64,000 nucleotides of DNA from Streptomyces cylindrosporus (GTDB lineage: Bacteria; Actinomycetota; Actinomycetes; Streptomycetales; Streptomycetaceae), in contig NZ_JALDAY010000022.1 in the NCBI RefSeq assembly GCF_022698165.1, positions 62,001 to 126,000 of the forward strand, written 5' to 3'. Below, piece after piece: positions 1 through 8,630 of this stretch. Within the stretch, counting starts at the first letter, position 1; each line of letters opens with the position of its first letter. The position numbers and the translations under genes were made by a program. The notes under the pieces were generated by a model. It was not told the origin of the DNA and did no database searches. It was given only the letters and a program-made list of their open reading frames with translations.

Positions 1-10
1 AGGACAGGAC

Positions 11-1339
11 ATGCGAAATTTCAGGGGACGGCCGGGAATGCTCGCCGCGATGCTCGCCTTCGGACTGGCCGCGGTGTCCGCCTGTTCCGGTGGCAGCACC
101 GCCGCCCCGTCGGGCAAGGTCGCGAACACCGAGGGCGCGGCGCCGAAGGGCGTGACGCTCACGCTGTGGCACAACACCGCCGACTCGAAGGCGCTGCTCG
201 ACCTCTACAAGGCGTACGAGAAGAAGTCCGGCAACACGATCAAGCTGGTCGACATCCCCGCTGACAGCTTCCCCAGCACCGTGCAGACCAAGTGGGCGAC
301 CGGGGCCCGCCCCGACATCCTGGAGTGGCACGGGAACCGGACCGACGCGCTCTCGCTGAACGCCGCCGGCACCATGCTCGACCTGAGCAAGCTCCCCTTC
401 GTGGCGAAGGAGGGCGACCTCGCCACGGTCTCCGGCAGCGTGGGCGGCAAGACGTACGCGGCCACCATCGGCGCCCTGTCGATATCGGGGATCTTCTACA
501 ACAAGCAGGTCTTCGCGAAGGCCGGACTCCAACCCCCGCAGACGTACGACGACTTGGCGGCCGACTGCAAGGTCCTCAAGGCCAAGACCCCCGGCGTCGC
601 CCCGCTGTTCGAGGCGGGCGGCTCCCAGTGGCCGCCGCAGATCCTCAGCGCCTTCAACTACCTGGCCGAGTCCAACGAGAACCAGGCGTACGACACCTCG
701 ATCCTCAACGGCAAGGCGAAACTCAGCGACGCGGACGGCCCCTTCGTGGCCGCGCTGACCGCCTACGACAAGCTGCGCACGGCCGGCTGCTTCAACTCCG
801 ACCGCACCACGGCCAAATGGGAGGACCAGATGAAGGCGGTCCTCGACGGCAAGGCCGCGATGGTGGCGCAGAACTCGGACAGCATCGGCCTGCTGAACTC
901 CGACGCGAACGGCGACACCGCCAAGGTCGACGCGTCGGTGGGATTCGTCGGGGTGTCGGCGACCAAGGCGGTGGCCAACTACGCGCCCAGCCCGCTCGGC
1001 ACCTACTACGTCCCGAGCACCGGCGACTCCGAGAAGGAACGCGCGGCGGTCGACTTCATCGAGTTCGCGACCGGCGCCGGATACGCCGACTACATCAAGG
1101 AGGCGAAGATCATCCCCACGCTCTCCGGCACCACGACCCCTGAGTTGCAGGGCCTCCTCCAGGACGTGAAGAAGGCGTACGACCAGGGAGCCACCCTCTC
1201 CTTCAACTCCGAGATCCCCGGCTTCGGCAACTTCGGGCCCGAGTCCTCCAAGCTGCTGGCCGACCAGGAGTCGCCGCAGCAGGTGGCCGCGAAGATGCAG
1301 GCGTTCTACCAGCAGGCCGCGGCCGCGGCGAAGCAGTGA
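11..1339 (+). CDS. ABC transporter substrate-binding lipoprotein (family 1, carbohydrate type)
   Basis: Extracellular solute-binding protein that should deliver a sugar-like ligand to the two permeases that follow. The N-terminus has a basic stretch, a hydrophobic segment and a lipobox (V-S-A-C) with Cys25 as the predicted lipidated residue, so it is probably anchored to the outer face of the membrane. The 442-residue length and the segments reading LTLWHN and YNKQVF are typical of MalE/UgpB-like family 1 binding proteins. It starts a tight five-gene run: the first permease begins one base after its stop. No ATPase gene follows, which is usual for Streptomyces sugar importers that share the MsiK ATPase (family knowledge). 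The ligand cannot be read from the sequence. The promoter lies outside the window. Confidence 0.93.
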   Translation: MRNFRGRPGMLAAMLAFGLAAVSACSGGSTAAPSGKVANTEGAAPKGVTLTLWHNTADSKALLDLYKAYEKKSGNTIKLVDIPADSFPSTVQTKWATGARPDILEWHGNRTDALSLNAAGTMLDLSKLPFVAKEGDLATVSGSVGGKTYAATIGALSISGIFYNKQVFAKAGLQPPQTYDDLAADCKVLKAKTPGVAPLFEAGGSQWPPQILSAFNYLAESNENQAYDTSILNGKAKLSDADGPFVAALTAYDKLRTAGCFNSDRTTAKWEDQMKAVLDGKAAMVAQNSDSIGLLNSDANGDTAKVDASVGFVGVSATKAVANYAPSPLGTYYVPSTGDSEKERAAVDFIEFATGAGYADYIKEAKIIPTLSGTTTPELQGLLQDVKKAYDQGATLSFNSEIPGFGNFGPESSKLLADQESPQQVAAKMQAFYQQAAAAAKQ

Positions 1340-1340
1340 C

Positions 1341-2282
1341 ATGACGACGAACAAGGCCACGATCGCGGTCCGGCCGCTGGAAAAGCGCCGGCCCGCGGGC
1401 CGCTCCCTGATGTATCCACGGCGCAGGGCCTATCAGTACGCCTTCGCCCTGCCCGCCATCTGCCTGGTGTTCGTGTTCTTCGTGCTGCCGTTCGTCGCCA
1501 ACGCGTTCTTCGCCTTCGTCCGGTGGACGGGATACAGCTCCACCCTGACCTGGACGGGCTTGGACAACTTCAGGCTGCTCGACCAGGTCGGACTCCTCCG
1601 GCACGCGATCACGGTGACGGCGATCTACGCGGTCACCGCGATGGTGGTGCAGAACGGCGTCGGCCTCGCCCTGGCCACCGCCCTGCAGCGGACCGGCCGG
1701 GTCAACTCCGTGTTCCGTTCGGTGTTCTTCGTGCCCGTGCTGATCTCGCCGCTGGCCGCCGGCTACATCTGGGCGGCGGTCCTGGACGACCACGGACCGG
1801 CGAACGCGTTCCTGTCGGCGGTGCTGCCGGGCGACTTCCACTACGCCTGGCTCGGGCACGACACCTCGGCGCTGCTGACCGTCGCCTCCATCGACGCGTG
1901 GAAGCTGAGCGGGCTGGTCACGCTGGTGTACATCGCCGGCCTGAACCGCATCCCCGAACAGGTCCTCCAGGCGGCGACACTCGACGGCGCGGGCGCCTGG
2001 CGGCGGTTCTGGTCGATCAAGCTGCCGCTGTTGGCGCCGGCCGTCACCTTCAATGTCACCGTCTCGCTGGTCGGCGCGTTCAGCGCCCTCGACGTGGTCT
2101 TCTCGACGACCGCCGGCGGCCCTGGCGATGCGACGACCCTGCTGAACGTGGCCGTCTACACCCAGTACGGGCAGAGCTTCTTCGGCACGGCGAGCGCGCT
2201 GAGCTTCGTCGTCACCCTGATGGTGATCCTCACCGCCGTCCCGATGATGAGCTGGCTGCGCCGGCGAGAGGTGCCGATGTGA
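1341..2282 (+). CDS. Sugar ABC transporter permease (MalF type)
   Basis: Integral membrane subunit of a binding-protein-dependent importer, 313 residues. Hydrophobic segments begin near residue 30 (FALPAICLVFVFFVLPF) and recur to the C-terminus. The EAA loop that docks the ATPase is seen as QAATLDGAGAWRRF followed by KLPLL. An N-terminal cytoplasmic tail of about 25 residues precedes the first helix, as in MalF/LacF-type subunits. The gene starts one base after the stop of the binding lipoprotein and ends in a GTGA overlap with the second permease, so the three are probably translated together. Confidence 0.93.
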   Translation: MTTNKATIAVRPLEKRRPAGRSLMYPRRRAYQYAFALPAICLVFVFFVLPFVANAFFAFVRWTGYSSTLTWTGLDNFRLLDQVGLLRHAITVTAIYAVTAMVVQNGVGLALATALQRTGRVNSVFRSVFFVPVLISPLAAGYIWAAVLDDHGPANAFLSAVLPGDFHYAWLGHDTSALLTVASIDAWKLSGLVTLVYIAGLNRIPEQVLQAATLDGAGAWRRFWSIKLPLLAPAVTFNVTVSLVGAFSALDVVFSTTAGGPGDATTLLNVAVYTQYGQSFFGTASALSFVVTLMVILTAVPMMSWLRRREVPM

Positions 2283-3112
2283 ACACGAACGCCGTACGCA
2301 CCGGGGTGCGTTACCTGCTGCTGACGCTCTTCGCGATTCCCTGGATCGTGGTGCCGTTCTGGCTGCTGATCGTCAACTCCCTGAAGACGGAGGGCGATTC
2401 CAGCGTCCTCTCCCTGGCCTGGCCGAAGCACTTCAACGGCGGGGCCAACTACCGCACGGTGATCGAGCAGGGGTCGTACTTCCTCGGGCTGCGCAACAGC
2501 GCGCTGATGGCCGTGCCGACGATCCTCGCCGTGCTGCTGCTGGGCTCGATGGCGGCCTGGTCGTACGCGCGGTCCGGATCGCGGCCGCTGCGGTTCGCGT
2601 ACTACACCTCGGCGCTGTCCATCGTGCTGCCGCCCGCGATCGTCCCGACCATCTACGTGCTGACCCGGCTCGGTATCAACGGGACGCAGTTGGGCTACAT
2701 GCTGGTGATCGCCGGGACCCGGCTCGGGGTGGTGGTCTTCCTGGCGACCGGGTTCGTGCGGACGCTGCCGCACGACTTCGAGGAGGCCGCGCAGATCGAC
2801 GGCGCGAACCGCTGGCAGATCTACTGGCGGATCGTGCTGCCGATGCTCACCCCGGTGCTGTTCACCAGCGCGGTGATGCTGATCATCTCGGTGTGGAACG
2901 ACTTCTACTTCGCGCTGTTCCTGCTGCGCGGCTCGGAGCGGGCCACGCTGCCGCTGACGCTGTACCAGTTCGCGTCGACGTCCACGCACGGCGTCAGCTG
3001 GAACCTGGTCTTCGCCCATGTCGTCCTCACCAGCCTGCCGCTCGTCCTCGTCTACGCGGTGCTGCAACGACGCGTCCTGGGCGGCCTCACCGAAGGGGGC
3101 GTGACCGGCTGA
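2279..3112 (+). CDS. Sugar ABC transporter permease (MalG type)
   Basis: Second membrane subunit of the importer, 277 residues. The open frame extends upstream as a shadow of the previous gene. The real start is the GTG at 2279, which overlaps the preceding TGA (GTGA) and immediately precedes the first hydrophobic segment (YLLLTLFAIPWIVVPFWLL). The ATPase-docking EAA motif reads EEAAQIDGANRWQIYW followed by RIVLP, a close match to MalG/LacG-type permeases. Its stop overlaps the next start by one base (TGATG), which continues the operon. Partner ATPase is absent locally. Confidence 0.93.
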   Translation: MNTNAVRTGVRYLLLTLFAIPWIVVPFWLLIVNSLKTEGDSSVLSLAWPKHFNGGANYRTVIEQGSYFLGLRNSALMAVPTILAVLLLGSMAAWSYARSGSRPLRFAYYTSALSIVLPPAIVPTIYVLTRLGINGTQLGYMLVIAGTRLGVVVFLATGFVRTLPHDFEEAAQIDGANRWQIYWRIVLPMLTPVLFTSAVMLIISVWNDFYFALFLLRGSERATLPLTLYQFASTSTHGVSWNLVFAHVVLTSLPLVLVYAVLQRRVLGGLTEGGVTG

Positions 3113-4983
3113 TGCGCCTGAGTCCGCTGGACAGCATGACCGCCGAGCAGGCCCGGCTGCGGGCGGCGATCACGGACCGCCGAGGCGCGGTGCGCGGCCC
3201 GTTCGAGGCGCTGCTGCGCAGCCCCGTGCCAGGCGGCCTGCTGGAGGAGCTGAGCACGTACTGCGCCCGGGAGTCCGCCCTCCCGGAGCGGCTGCGCGAG
3301 CTGGCCCTCCTGGTCGTCGCGCGCCGCTTCGACGCCCAGCACTCCTGGCTGGCCCACGTCGGCAAGGCGGTCGCGGCGGGTGTCGATCCCGCGGCGCTGG
3401 AACGGCTGGCCCGTGACGAGCCCCCGGGGTTCGGCCGCGCCGACGAGGCGGTCCTGCACCGGTTCGCCGTCCAGGCCCTGACGGACCACTTCGTCGACGA
3501 CGACACCTATGCCGCCGCGCTGGCGGAGTTCGGCGAACAGGGCCTGGTCGACCTGGTGATCGCACTCGGCACCTTCACGACCCTGGCCCTGGTCCTCAAC
3601 ACCTTCCAGGTGGACCTGCCGCCCGACCGCGAACCCCCCTTCCCCGATGTACGCGGCTTCCGTCGCGAGGACCAACCGCTCCCTGCTCCAGGAGAACCCT
3701 TGACCGCCCCCACCCGCCAAGTGCCCCTGCCGTCCCGCCGGTTGCGGGCCGGCGTCACCCGGACCGACATCACGCCCGCGGACCTGACCGGCCTGCATCC
3801 CATGCCCGGCTCCTTCTCCGCGGTGCACGACCCCCTGTTCCTGCGCGCCCTCTACCTGGACGACGGCGAGACCGAGGTCGCCCTGGTCTCGCTCGACCTG
3901 ATCGAGGCGGGTGACATCACCCCGCTCCGCGAGCGGATCGAGCGGGAACTCGGCATCCCGGCCGACCATGTGGTGATCACGGCGACGCACACCCACAACG
4001 CGCCCCGGATCGCGGACGTCTCACCGGGCGCGCTGGCGCACGCGGGCGGCCCGGAGTCGTTCGCGTACACCGAGATCGTCTACGACCGTGTCGTCGCCGC
4101 GCTCCGCGAGGCCAGGTCCGGCGCCCGCCCGGCCCGCTTCGGTGTGGGCAGCGGAACCGCGGACGTCAACGTCAACCGCGAGGAGTACGCCGACGGCCGC
4201 TGGATCCTGGGGCACAACCCTGACGGGCCCTCCGACAAGACGGTGTGGGTGCTGAAGTTCGAGTCGGAGGACGGCGAGCCGATCGCCGTACTGATCAACT
4301 ACGCGGTGCACTCCACGGTGGTGTTCGGCACCGGGGAGATCAGCGGGGACCTGGCCGGAGCTGCCTGCCGCCATGTCGAGCGCGCGCTGCGGGAGGAGCA
4401 CGGCACCGACACGGTGGCCCTGTGGATGCCGGGCGCGCTCGGCGACCAGGCTCCCCGCATCGATCTCGGACTGCCGTTCGGGGTCGCCCCGACCGAGCGC
4501 CAACGGGCCCGCGCGTACGCGGCGATGGACGCCCAGGGGCTGATCGTCGGCACCGAGGTGCTGCGGGTGGCGGACCGGATCGGCGAGACGTCCTCAGGCG
4601 TCCGGATCCGAGCCGGGCAGCGCACCATCCCCTGCCCGGTGAAGGCCGGACACGGCGTCATGGAAACCATGCGACAGGAGACCGTCGACACCGTGCCGCT
4701 GCGCCTGGCCCTGGTCGCGCTCGGCGACGTAGCGCTGACCGGGGTGTCCGGCGAGGTCATCACGGAGGTCCACCGCCGGCTCCGGGCCGAGTCGCCGCTG
4801 GCCCGCACCCTGCTGGTCTCCCTCGCCAACGACCGCATCGGCTACCTCCCCGACGACGCCCACTTCGACCGCCCCGTGCACTCCGTCAACGGCTGCCCGA
4901 TCGCCCGCGGCCACGCCGAGAACGCCATCGTGGACGGGCTCGTCGGCCTGATCACGGACCTGGTCTCCGGCGGACGAGGATGA
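3112..4983 (+). CDS. Fusion: carboxymuconolactone-decarboxylase-like domain + neutral ceramidase-like domain
   Basis: A 623-residue two-domain protein. Residues about 10-180 resemble the carboxymuconolactone decarboxylase/AhpD fold (RELALLVVARRFDAQHSWLAH) but show no CxxC redox pair. Residues about 210-620 resemble the N-terminal domain of neutral/alkaline non-lysosomal ceramidase (PF04734 type). Likely zinc ligands are visible: H293-T-H295 in ATHTHNAP, H400 in NYAVHS, and the Glu of SGEVITE. The segment that in true ceramidases reads GDVSPN, with the nucleophilic Ser, here reads GDQAPR (G444-R449), so the Ser position is Ala447. The substrate is therefore unclear. The gene overlaps its neighbours on both sides, placing it in the importer operon. 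A strong internal ribosome site at 3690-3702 could give the ceramidase-like half alone. There is no signal peptide, so it is probably cytoplasmic. Confidence 0.75.
   Translation: MRLSPLDSMTAEQARLRAAITDRRGAVRGPFEALLRSPVPGGLLEELSTYCARESALPERLRELALLVVARRFDAQHSWLAHVGKAVAAGVDPAALERLARDEPPGFGRADEAVLHRFAVQALTDHFVDDDTYAAALAEFGEQGLVDLVIALGTFTTLALVLNTFQVDLPPDREPPFPDVRGFRREDQPLPAPGEPLTAPTRQVPLPSRRLRAGVTRTDITPADLTGLHPMPGSFSAVHDPLFLRALYLDDGETEVALVSLDLIEAGDITPLRERIERELGIPADHVVITATHTHNAPRIADVSPGALAHAGGPESFAYTEIVYDRVVAALREARSGARPARFGVGSGTADVNVNREEYADGRWILGHNPDGPSDKTVWVLKFESEDGEPIAVLINYAVHSTVVFGTGEISGDLAGAACRHVERALREEHGTDTVALWMPGALGDQAPRIDLGLPFGVAPTERQRARAYAAMDAQGLIVGTEVLRVADRIGETSSGVRIRAGQRTIPCPVKAGHGVMETMRQETVDTVPLRLALVALGDVALTGVSGEVITEVHRRLRAESPLARTLLVSLANDRIGYLPDDAHFDRPVHSVNGCPIARGHAENAIVDGLVGLITDLVSGGRG
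3690..3702 (+). promoter_or_regulatory. Internal ribosome binding site and in-frame TTG start between the two domains
   Basis: AGGAGA at 3690-3695 is followed four bases later by an in-frame TTG (3700-3702, codon 197). It lies exactly in the linker between the decarboxylase-like and ceramidase-like domains. The site is a better Shine-Dalgarno match than that of the annotated start. It may allow separate production of the C-terminal domain, or be a relic of two once-separate genes. Confidence 0.45.
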
Positions 4984-6266
4984 CCGCCATGTCCCCGGCC
5001 GAGTCCTCCTTCACCGCGGGCGCCGGAAAGGCCGAGGTCCGGCTGCCGGACTCCCTGTTCCCGCTGGACGGGTTCACCTCGGTCCACGATCCGCTGTACG
5101 TCCGGGTCCTCGTCCTGGACGACGGGCGGACGCGGCTCGCGCTGACCGTGCTCGACCAGACCTCGGTCTCCGACGAGCAGCTCGCCCGGACCAGGGAGAC
5201 CGTCCACCGGGTCGGCGCGGTGGACCCGCCCGACTGCCTGGTGGTGGCGAGCCACACCTTCTCGGCGCCGCACGTGCTGCCGCCCGAGCGCGCCCCGGCG
5301 GCCGAGCGGGAGCGCCAGGTCCGGCTGGCCGACGCCGTGGACGACGCGGTGGCGCGGGCCACCGCCGAGGCCCGGCGGACCCTGCGCCCGGCACGCACCG
5401 GCTTCGGCCGCGGCTCCTGCCGTATCGCGGTCCAGCGCGATGTGGCCACCCCGCACGGCTGGTGGCTCGGCGCCGACGACGCCGGACCGACCGACGACGG
5501 CGTGGGGGTCGTACGGATCGACGGCGCCGACGGCCACCCGGTCGCCGTACTCGTCAACTACGCGGTGCAGCCGTCCGTGATGAACGGCTCGACGACCCGC
5601 GAGGGCGGCCGGCAGGTCACCGCCGACCTGGCGGGCGCGGCCACCGGCCGGATCGAGGAGCGGTACGGGGACGGCACGGTGGCGCTGTTCCTGGTCGGCG
5701 CGGCGGGCGACCAGGCGCCGTACCTGACCGCCGTACGCACCACGGTCGACGACGGCGGGACGCCACGGCGGACCGACGCCCACGAGGGCGGCCATCTGCT
5801 CGCGGAGCTGCTCGGCGAGCGGCTCGCGGAGGAGGCCGTCCGGGTCGCCGACCGCATCCGCACCACGCTCCCGACGACCCCCCTGCGCGTCGTCCACGAC
5901 CGGGTGACGGTCCCCGCGCAGGTACCGCCCGCCGGCCTGCACGCCCTGCGCCCGAGCAGGCGGTACGCCTTCACCCCGGACGGCACGACGGAGGCGCCGT
6001 TCGTGGTGGCCCGGATCGGTGAGACCGTCCTCGCGGGCGTCCAGGCCGAGCTCAACGCCCGTACGGGCAGGGCTCTGAGGGAAGCCTCCCCCTTCCCCGC
6101 CACCTGCGTCGTCACCATGGTCAACGGCGCCGCGAAGTACATGGCGGACGCCGACGCCTACGACCGGATCACCTACGGCGCGATGAACTCCCGCTACGGC
6201 AAAGGGGCCGCGGAGGCCGTCGTCGCGCGGATCGTGGAGGTGCTGCGCACGCCGGGAGCGGTCTGA
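4980..6266 (+). CDS. Second neutral ceramidase-like protein, probably catalytically degenerate
   Basis: Single-domain 428-residue paralogue of the C-terminal half of the preceding gene, starting at an ATGA overlap. The fold-defining segments are preserved (SVHDPLYVRVLVLDDG, NYAVQPSV, LVGAAGDQAPY, KYMADADAY). The metal and catalytic positions are not: HTH has become HTF (H92-T93-F94), AVH has become AVQ (Q197), and the Ser of the ceramidase nucleophile motif is Ala246, as in its neighbour. It may be a regulatory or structural partner of the upstream enzyme rather than an active hydrolase. There is no signal peptide. It is the last gene of the importer operon and converges on the PhzF gene. Confidence 0.75.
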   Translation: MTAMSPAESSFTAGAGKAEVRLPDSLFPLDGFTSVHDPLYVRVLVLDDGRTRLALTVLDQTSVSDEQLARTRETVHRVGAVDPPDCLVVASHTFSAPHVLPPERAPAAERERQVRLADAVDDAVARATAEARRTLRPARTGFGRGSCRIAVQRDVATPHGWWLGADDAGPTDDGVGVVRIDGADGHPVAVLVNYAVQPSVMNGSTTREGGRQVTADLAGAATGRIEERYGDGTVALFLVGAAGDQAPYLTAVRTTVDDGGTPRRTDAHEGGHLLAELLGERLAEEAVRVADRIRTTLPTTPLRVVHDRVTVPAQVPPAGLHALRPSRRYAFTPDGTTEAPFVVARIGETVLAGVQAELNARTGRALREASPFPATCVVTMVNGAAKYMADADAYDRITYGAMNSRYGKGAAEAVVARIVEVLRTPGAV

Positions 6267-6332
6267 GCCCCGTGGGGAGCGGTCCCGGACGGGGTCACCC
6301 GCGTCGAGCGGACCCCGCGACCGGCGACTGGA

Positions 6333-7217
6333 TCACCGGGCCGGGCGCCGGGTGTCGGTGACGTGGGCGTTGCCGCCGACCTGGACCAGGGGGCCCGTCG
6401 GGCCGGGGCGGGCCGTTGCGGTGATCGTGGCCGGGCTGCCGAGTGTGTCGCCCATGTCGACGGCGATCCCGGTGAAGCCCCGTGGCGCCAGGTGTGCGGC
6501 GAGGCAGGCGGTGCTGTTCGCGTTGGCGATGTCCTCCGGGACCCCGATGGACGGCGCGAACATGCGGGCCGCCAGCCGTCCTTCGGGAGAGGGCGCGCAG
6601 TAGACGTACGCGCCGAGCAGGCCGAAGCGGTCGCAGGCCGCGCGGAGGCGGTCGGGGTCCGGGGCGAGGGCGGCGAGGCGTTCACGCGTGGGGACGCCGA
6701 CCAGGAGCCGTTCCCGGCCGACCCCGGCCACCCGTGTCCGCGACGGGTCCGTCTCCTCCGGCGTCAGGCCCAGCGCGGGCAGCACGAGTGCGCGTTCGGC
6801 TCCGGTGGGCGCGCGCAGGGCCACGGGGCCGGGGTCGAAGGCCGCGGTGAGGTGGTCGCCGTCCCGTTCCGCCCAGCCGTCGAAGACGCGGCCCGCCGCG
6901 CGGAGGGTGGCTCGGTATCCCTCCCCGGCGCCCGGCCCGGACTCGGCCATGCCCTCGGACCGGGAGGCGAGCAGGGCCAGCGCGGCCACCGTGCCGTGTC
7001 CGCAGGCCGGCAGTTCGCCCTCCGCGGTGAAGAAGCGGAGGTCCACCGTGGGCCCGGGGCGCACCTGGACGTAGACAGCATGCGACGTGCCCCACTCCAG
7101 CGGCACGCGCCGCCGCTCCTCGTCGCTCAGGGCCGGTTCGTCCAGCACCACCACGGTCGGGCTGCCGCCCGCTCCGTCGCGCAGACAGGCGTGTACGAGC
7201 GTCCGGCTCACGAGCAT
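6333..7217 (-). CDS. PhzF family isomerase/epimerase-like protein
   Basis: A 294-residue protein of the PhzF fold, two similar halves related to diaminopimelate epimerase. The N-terminal half carries GGSPTVVVLDEPALSD and the conserved ACGHGTVA motif, where most family members have CGHAT. The C-terminal half carries PSIGVPEDIANANS and later GSPATI, typical of the second half-site. PhzF proteins isomerise trans-2,3-dihydro-3-hydroxyanthranilate in phenazine producers, but most homologues outside phenazine clusters have no known substrate. No other phenazine gene is present here, so a phenazine role is not supported. Transcribed convergently with the importer operon. Confidence 0.85.
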   Translation of the reverse strand: MLVSRTLVHACLRDGAGGSPTVVVLDEPALSDEERRRVPLEWGTSHAVYVQVRPGPTVDLRFFTAEGELPACGHGTVAALALLASRSEGMAESGPGAGEGYRATLRAAGRVFDGWAERDGDHLTAAFDPGPVALRAPTGAERALVLPALGLTPEETDPSRTRVAGVGRERLLVGVPTRERLAALAPDPDRLRAACDRFGLLGAYVYCAPSPEGRLAARMFAPSIGVPEDIANANSTACLAAHLAPRGFTGIAVDMGDTLGSPATITATARPGPTGPLVQVGGNAHVTDTRRPAR

Positions 7218-7249
7218 CCCTCCGCCACCGCTCCCCCTCCCACTCCGTC

Positions 7250-7621
7250 TCAGGCCACCGGATCCTCGGCCGTGATCGCGTCACGGACCGCCGCGAAGTC
7301 GGCCTCCGCCTCCGGGTCGCGCTCCATCATGCGCTCCCAGAAGTCCCCCGCGATCCACTCCTTCGGCCCCATGCTCAGCCCGCCACGGGCGTAGATCTCC
7401 ACGCTCCACTGGGACGGAATGACATCGGAGACCTGCTCGAAGTACTTCCCGCCGTACAGACCGGCGAGGTCGCGCGGCGAGTGCTCGATGCGCAGGGAGG
7501 AGGACCCGTCGCTGCGGACATGGAGTTCGAGTACGACGTACTCCTGCCCGGGGGTGAAGTGGTACCTGCCGTCGAGCGGGTCGGGCGGCGTGCCTGGGGC
7601 GCCCAGGTAGCGAACCCTCAT
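7250..7621 (-). CDS. Conserved hypothetical protein, 123 aa
   Basis: Small soluble protein with no family I can name. The start at 7621 is chosen because GAGGAA directly precedes the ATG and the protein opens with MRVRYLGAPG. It contains a YHFTPGQEYVVLEL strand-like segment and a C-terminal acidic stretch rich in Glu, Asp and Ala. Such proteins in Streptomyces are usually uncharacterised. It is divergent from the PaaX-type regulator, with only 22 bases between the two starts, so the two genes share a promoter region. Confidence 0.7.
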   Translation of the reverse strand: MRVRYLGAPGTPPDPLDGRYHFTPGQEYVVLELHVRSDGSSSLRIEHSPRDLAGLYGGKYFEQVSDVIPSQWSVEIYARGGLSMGPKEWIAGDFWERMMERDPEAEADFAAVRDAITAEDPVA

Positions 7622-7643
7622 TTCCTCGCACCTCCGGGAGTCG

Positions 7644-8531
7644 GTGAGCACACGTACGCTAGCCATCGTGGCGGACGACGGCATCCTGGAGACCTCGGGC
7701 GGCGACGACGCGGCGGACGGCGGTTCGCAGCCGCGGCCGCAGTCGCTCATGCTCGCCTTCTTCGGCAACCACGTGCTGGAGCAGGGCGACCTGTGCGTGT
7801 ACTCGGGCAGCATCATCGAGGTGCTCGGGCGGGTCGGGGTAGGTGAGCAGGCCGTGCGCTCCACGCTGACCCGGATGGTCAACCGGGGTCTGCTGCAACG
7901 CAAACGCGAGGGGCGCCGGATGTACTTCGGCCTCACCCCGCAGGCCACGGCCGTACTGCACGACGGCCGCAACCGGGTCTGGCGGCAGGGCGCGGTCAAC
8001 GACGACTGGGACGGCTCCTGGACCCTCCTCGGCTTCTCCCTCCCCGACTCCTGGAAACGCCAACGCCACGACCTGCGCTCCCAGTTGACCTGGTCCGGGT
8101 TCGGCGCGCTGTACAGCGGCCTGTGGATCGCCCCCGGCCACGTCGACGTCTCTTCGATCGTCGCGGAACTGGGCCTCGCCGCCCACGTGAAGATCTTCCA
8201 CGCGCAGGCCGACCAGGCCACGGACATCGAGCTGATGATCAGAGACACGTGGGACCTGGAGAGCATCGCCGCGCGTTACGTCACCTTCGACAAGCGCTGG
8301 ACGGCCCACCTCGGCGCGGACACCGGCGACGATCCCATCGGCACCCGGCTGCTCCTGGTCAGCGAATGGCTCGGCACGATCCGCACCGACCCCCGCCTCC
8401 CGGCCCGCCACCTCCCCCCGGCCTGGCCGGCCCGAGCGGCCCAGGAAACCTTCCGCAAGGTGGCCGACCAGACGGAGGAACCGGCGGCACGGATGGCCAG
8501 GGAACTGCTGGACACGGCGCGCCTGGCCTGA
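7644..8531 (+). CDS. PaaX family transcriptional regulator
   Basis: A 295-residue regulator of the PaaX family, best known for repressing phenylacetate catabolism in response to phenylacetyl-CoA. The N-terminal winged helix appears as SLMLAFFGNHVLE with LGRVGVGEQAVRSTLTRMVN and RGLLQRKREGRR. The central and C-terminal segments (WTLLGFSLPDSW, LWIAPGHVD) match the family. The GTG at 7644 has a GGGAG ribosome site. A GTG at 7668 sits about nine bases after TACGCT and could instead be a leaderless start. No phenylacetate genes are nearby, so its target is unknown. Confidence 0.88.
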   Translation: MSTRTLAIVADDGILETSGGDDAADGGSQPRPQSLMLAFFGNHVLEQGDLCVYSGSIIEVLGRVGVGEQAVRSTLTRMVNRGLLQRKREGRRMYFGLTPQATAVLHDGRNRVWRQGAVNDDWDGSWTLLGFSLPDSWKRQRHDLRSQLTWSGFGALYSGLWIAPGHVDVSSIVAELGLAAHVKIFHAQADQATDIELMIRDTWDLESIAARYVTFDKRWTAHLGADTGDDPIGTRLLLVSEWLGTIRTDPRLPARHLPPAWPARAAQETFRKVADQTEEPAARMARELLDTARLA

Positions 8532-8630
8532 CGCCGGTCTTCTCGGGACGCGTCGTCGTCGTGTCCCCGTGCGCCCCCTGCACTCCGCAGAAAACCCGCT
8601 GCTCACCGCGGTCGCCCCTACGCTGGAAAG

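Noticed and set aside
6268..6294. CCCCGT/ACGGGG inverted repeat after the second ceramidase-like gene
   Set aside because: Only six base pairs with a 15-base loop, too weak to call as a terminator by eye.
6333..7217. Phenazine biosynthesis assignment from the PhzF gene
   Set aside because: No other phenazine genes are present, and PhzF-fold proteins are common with unknown substrates.
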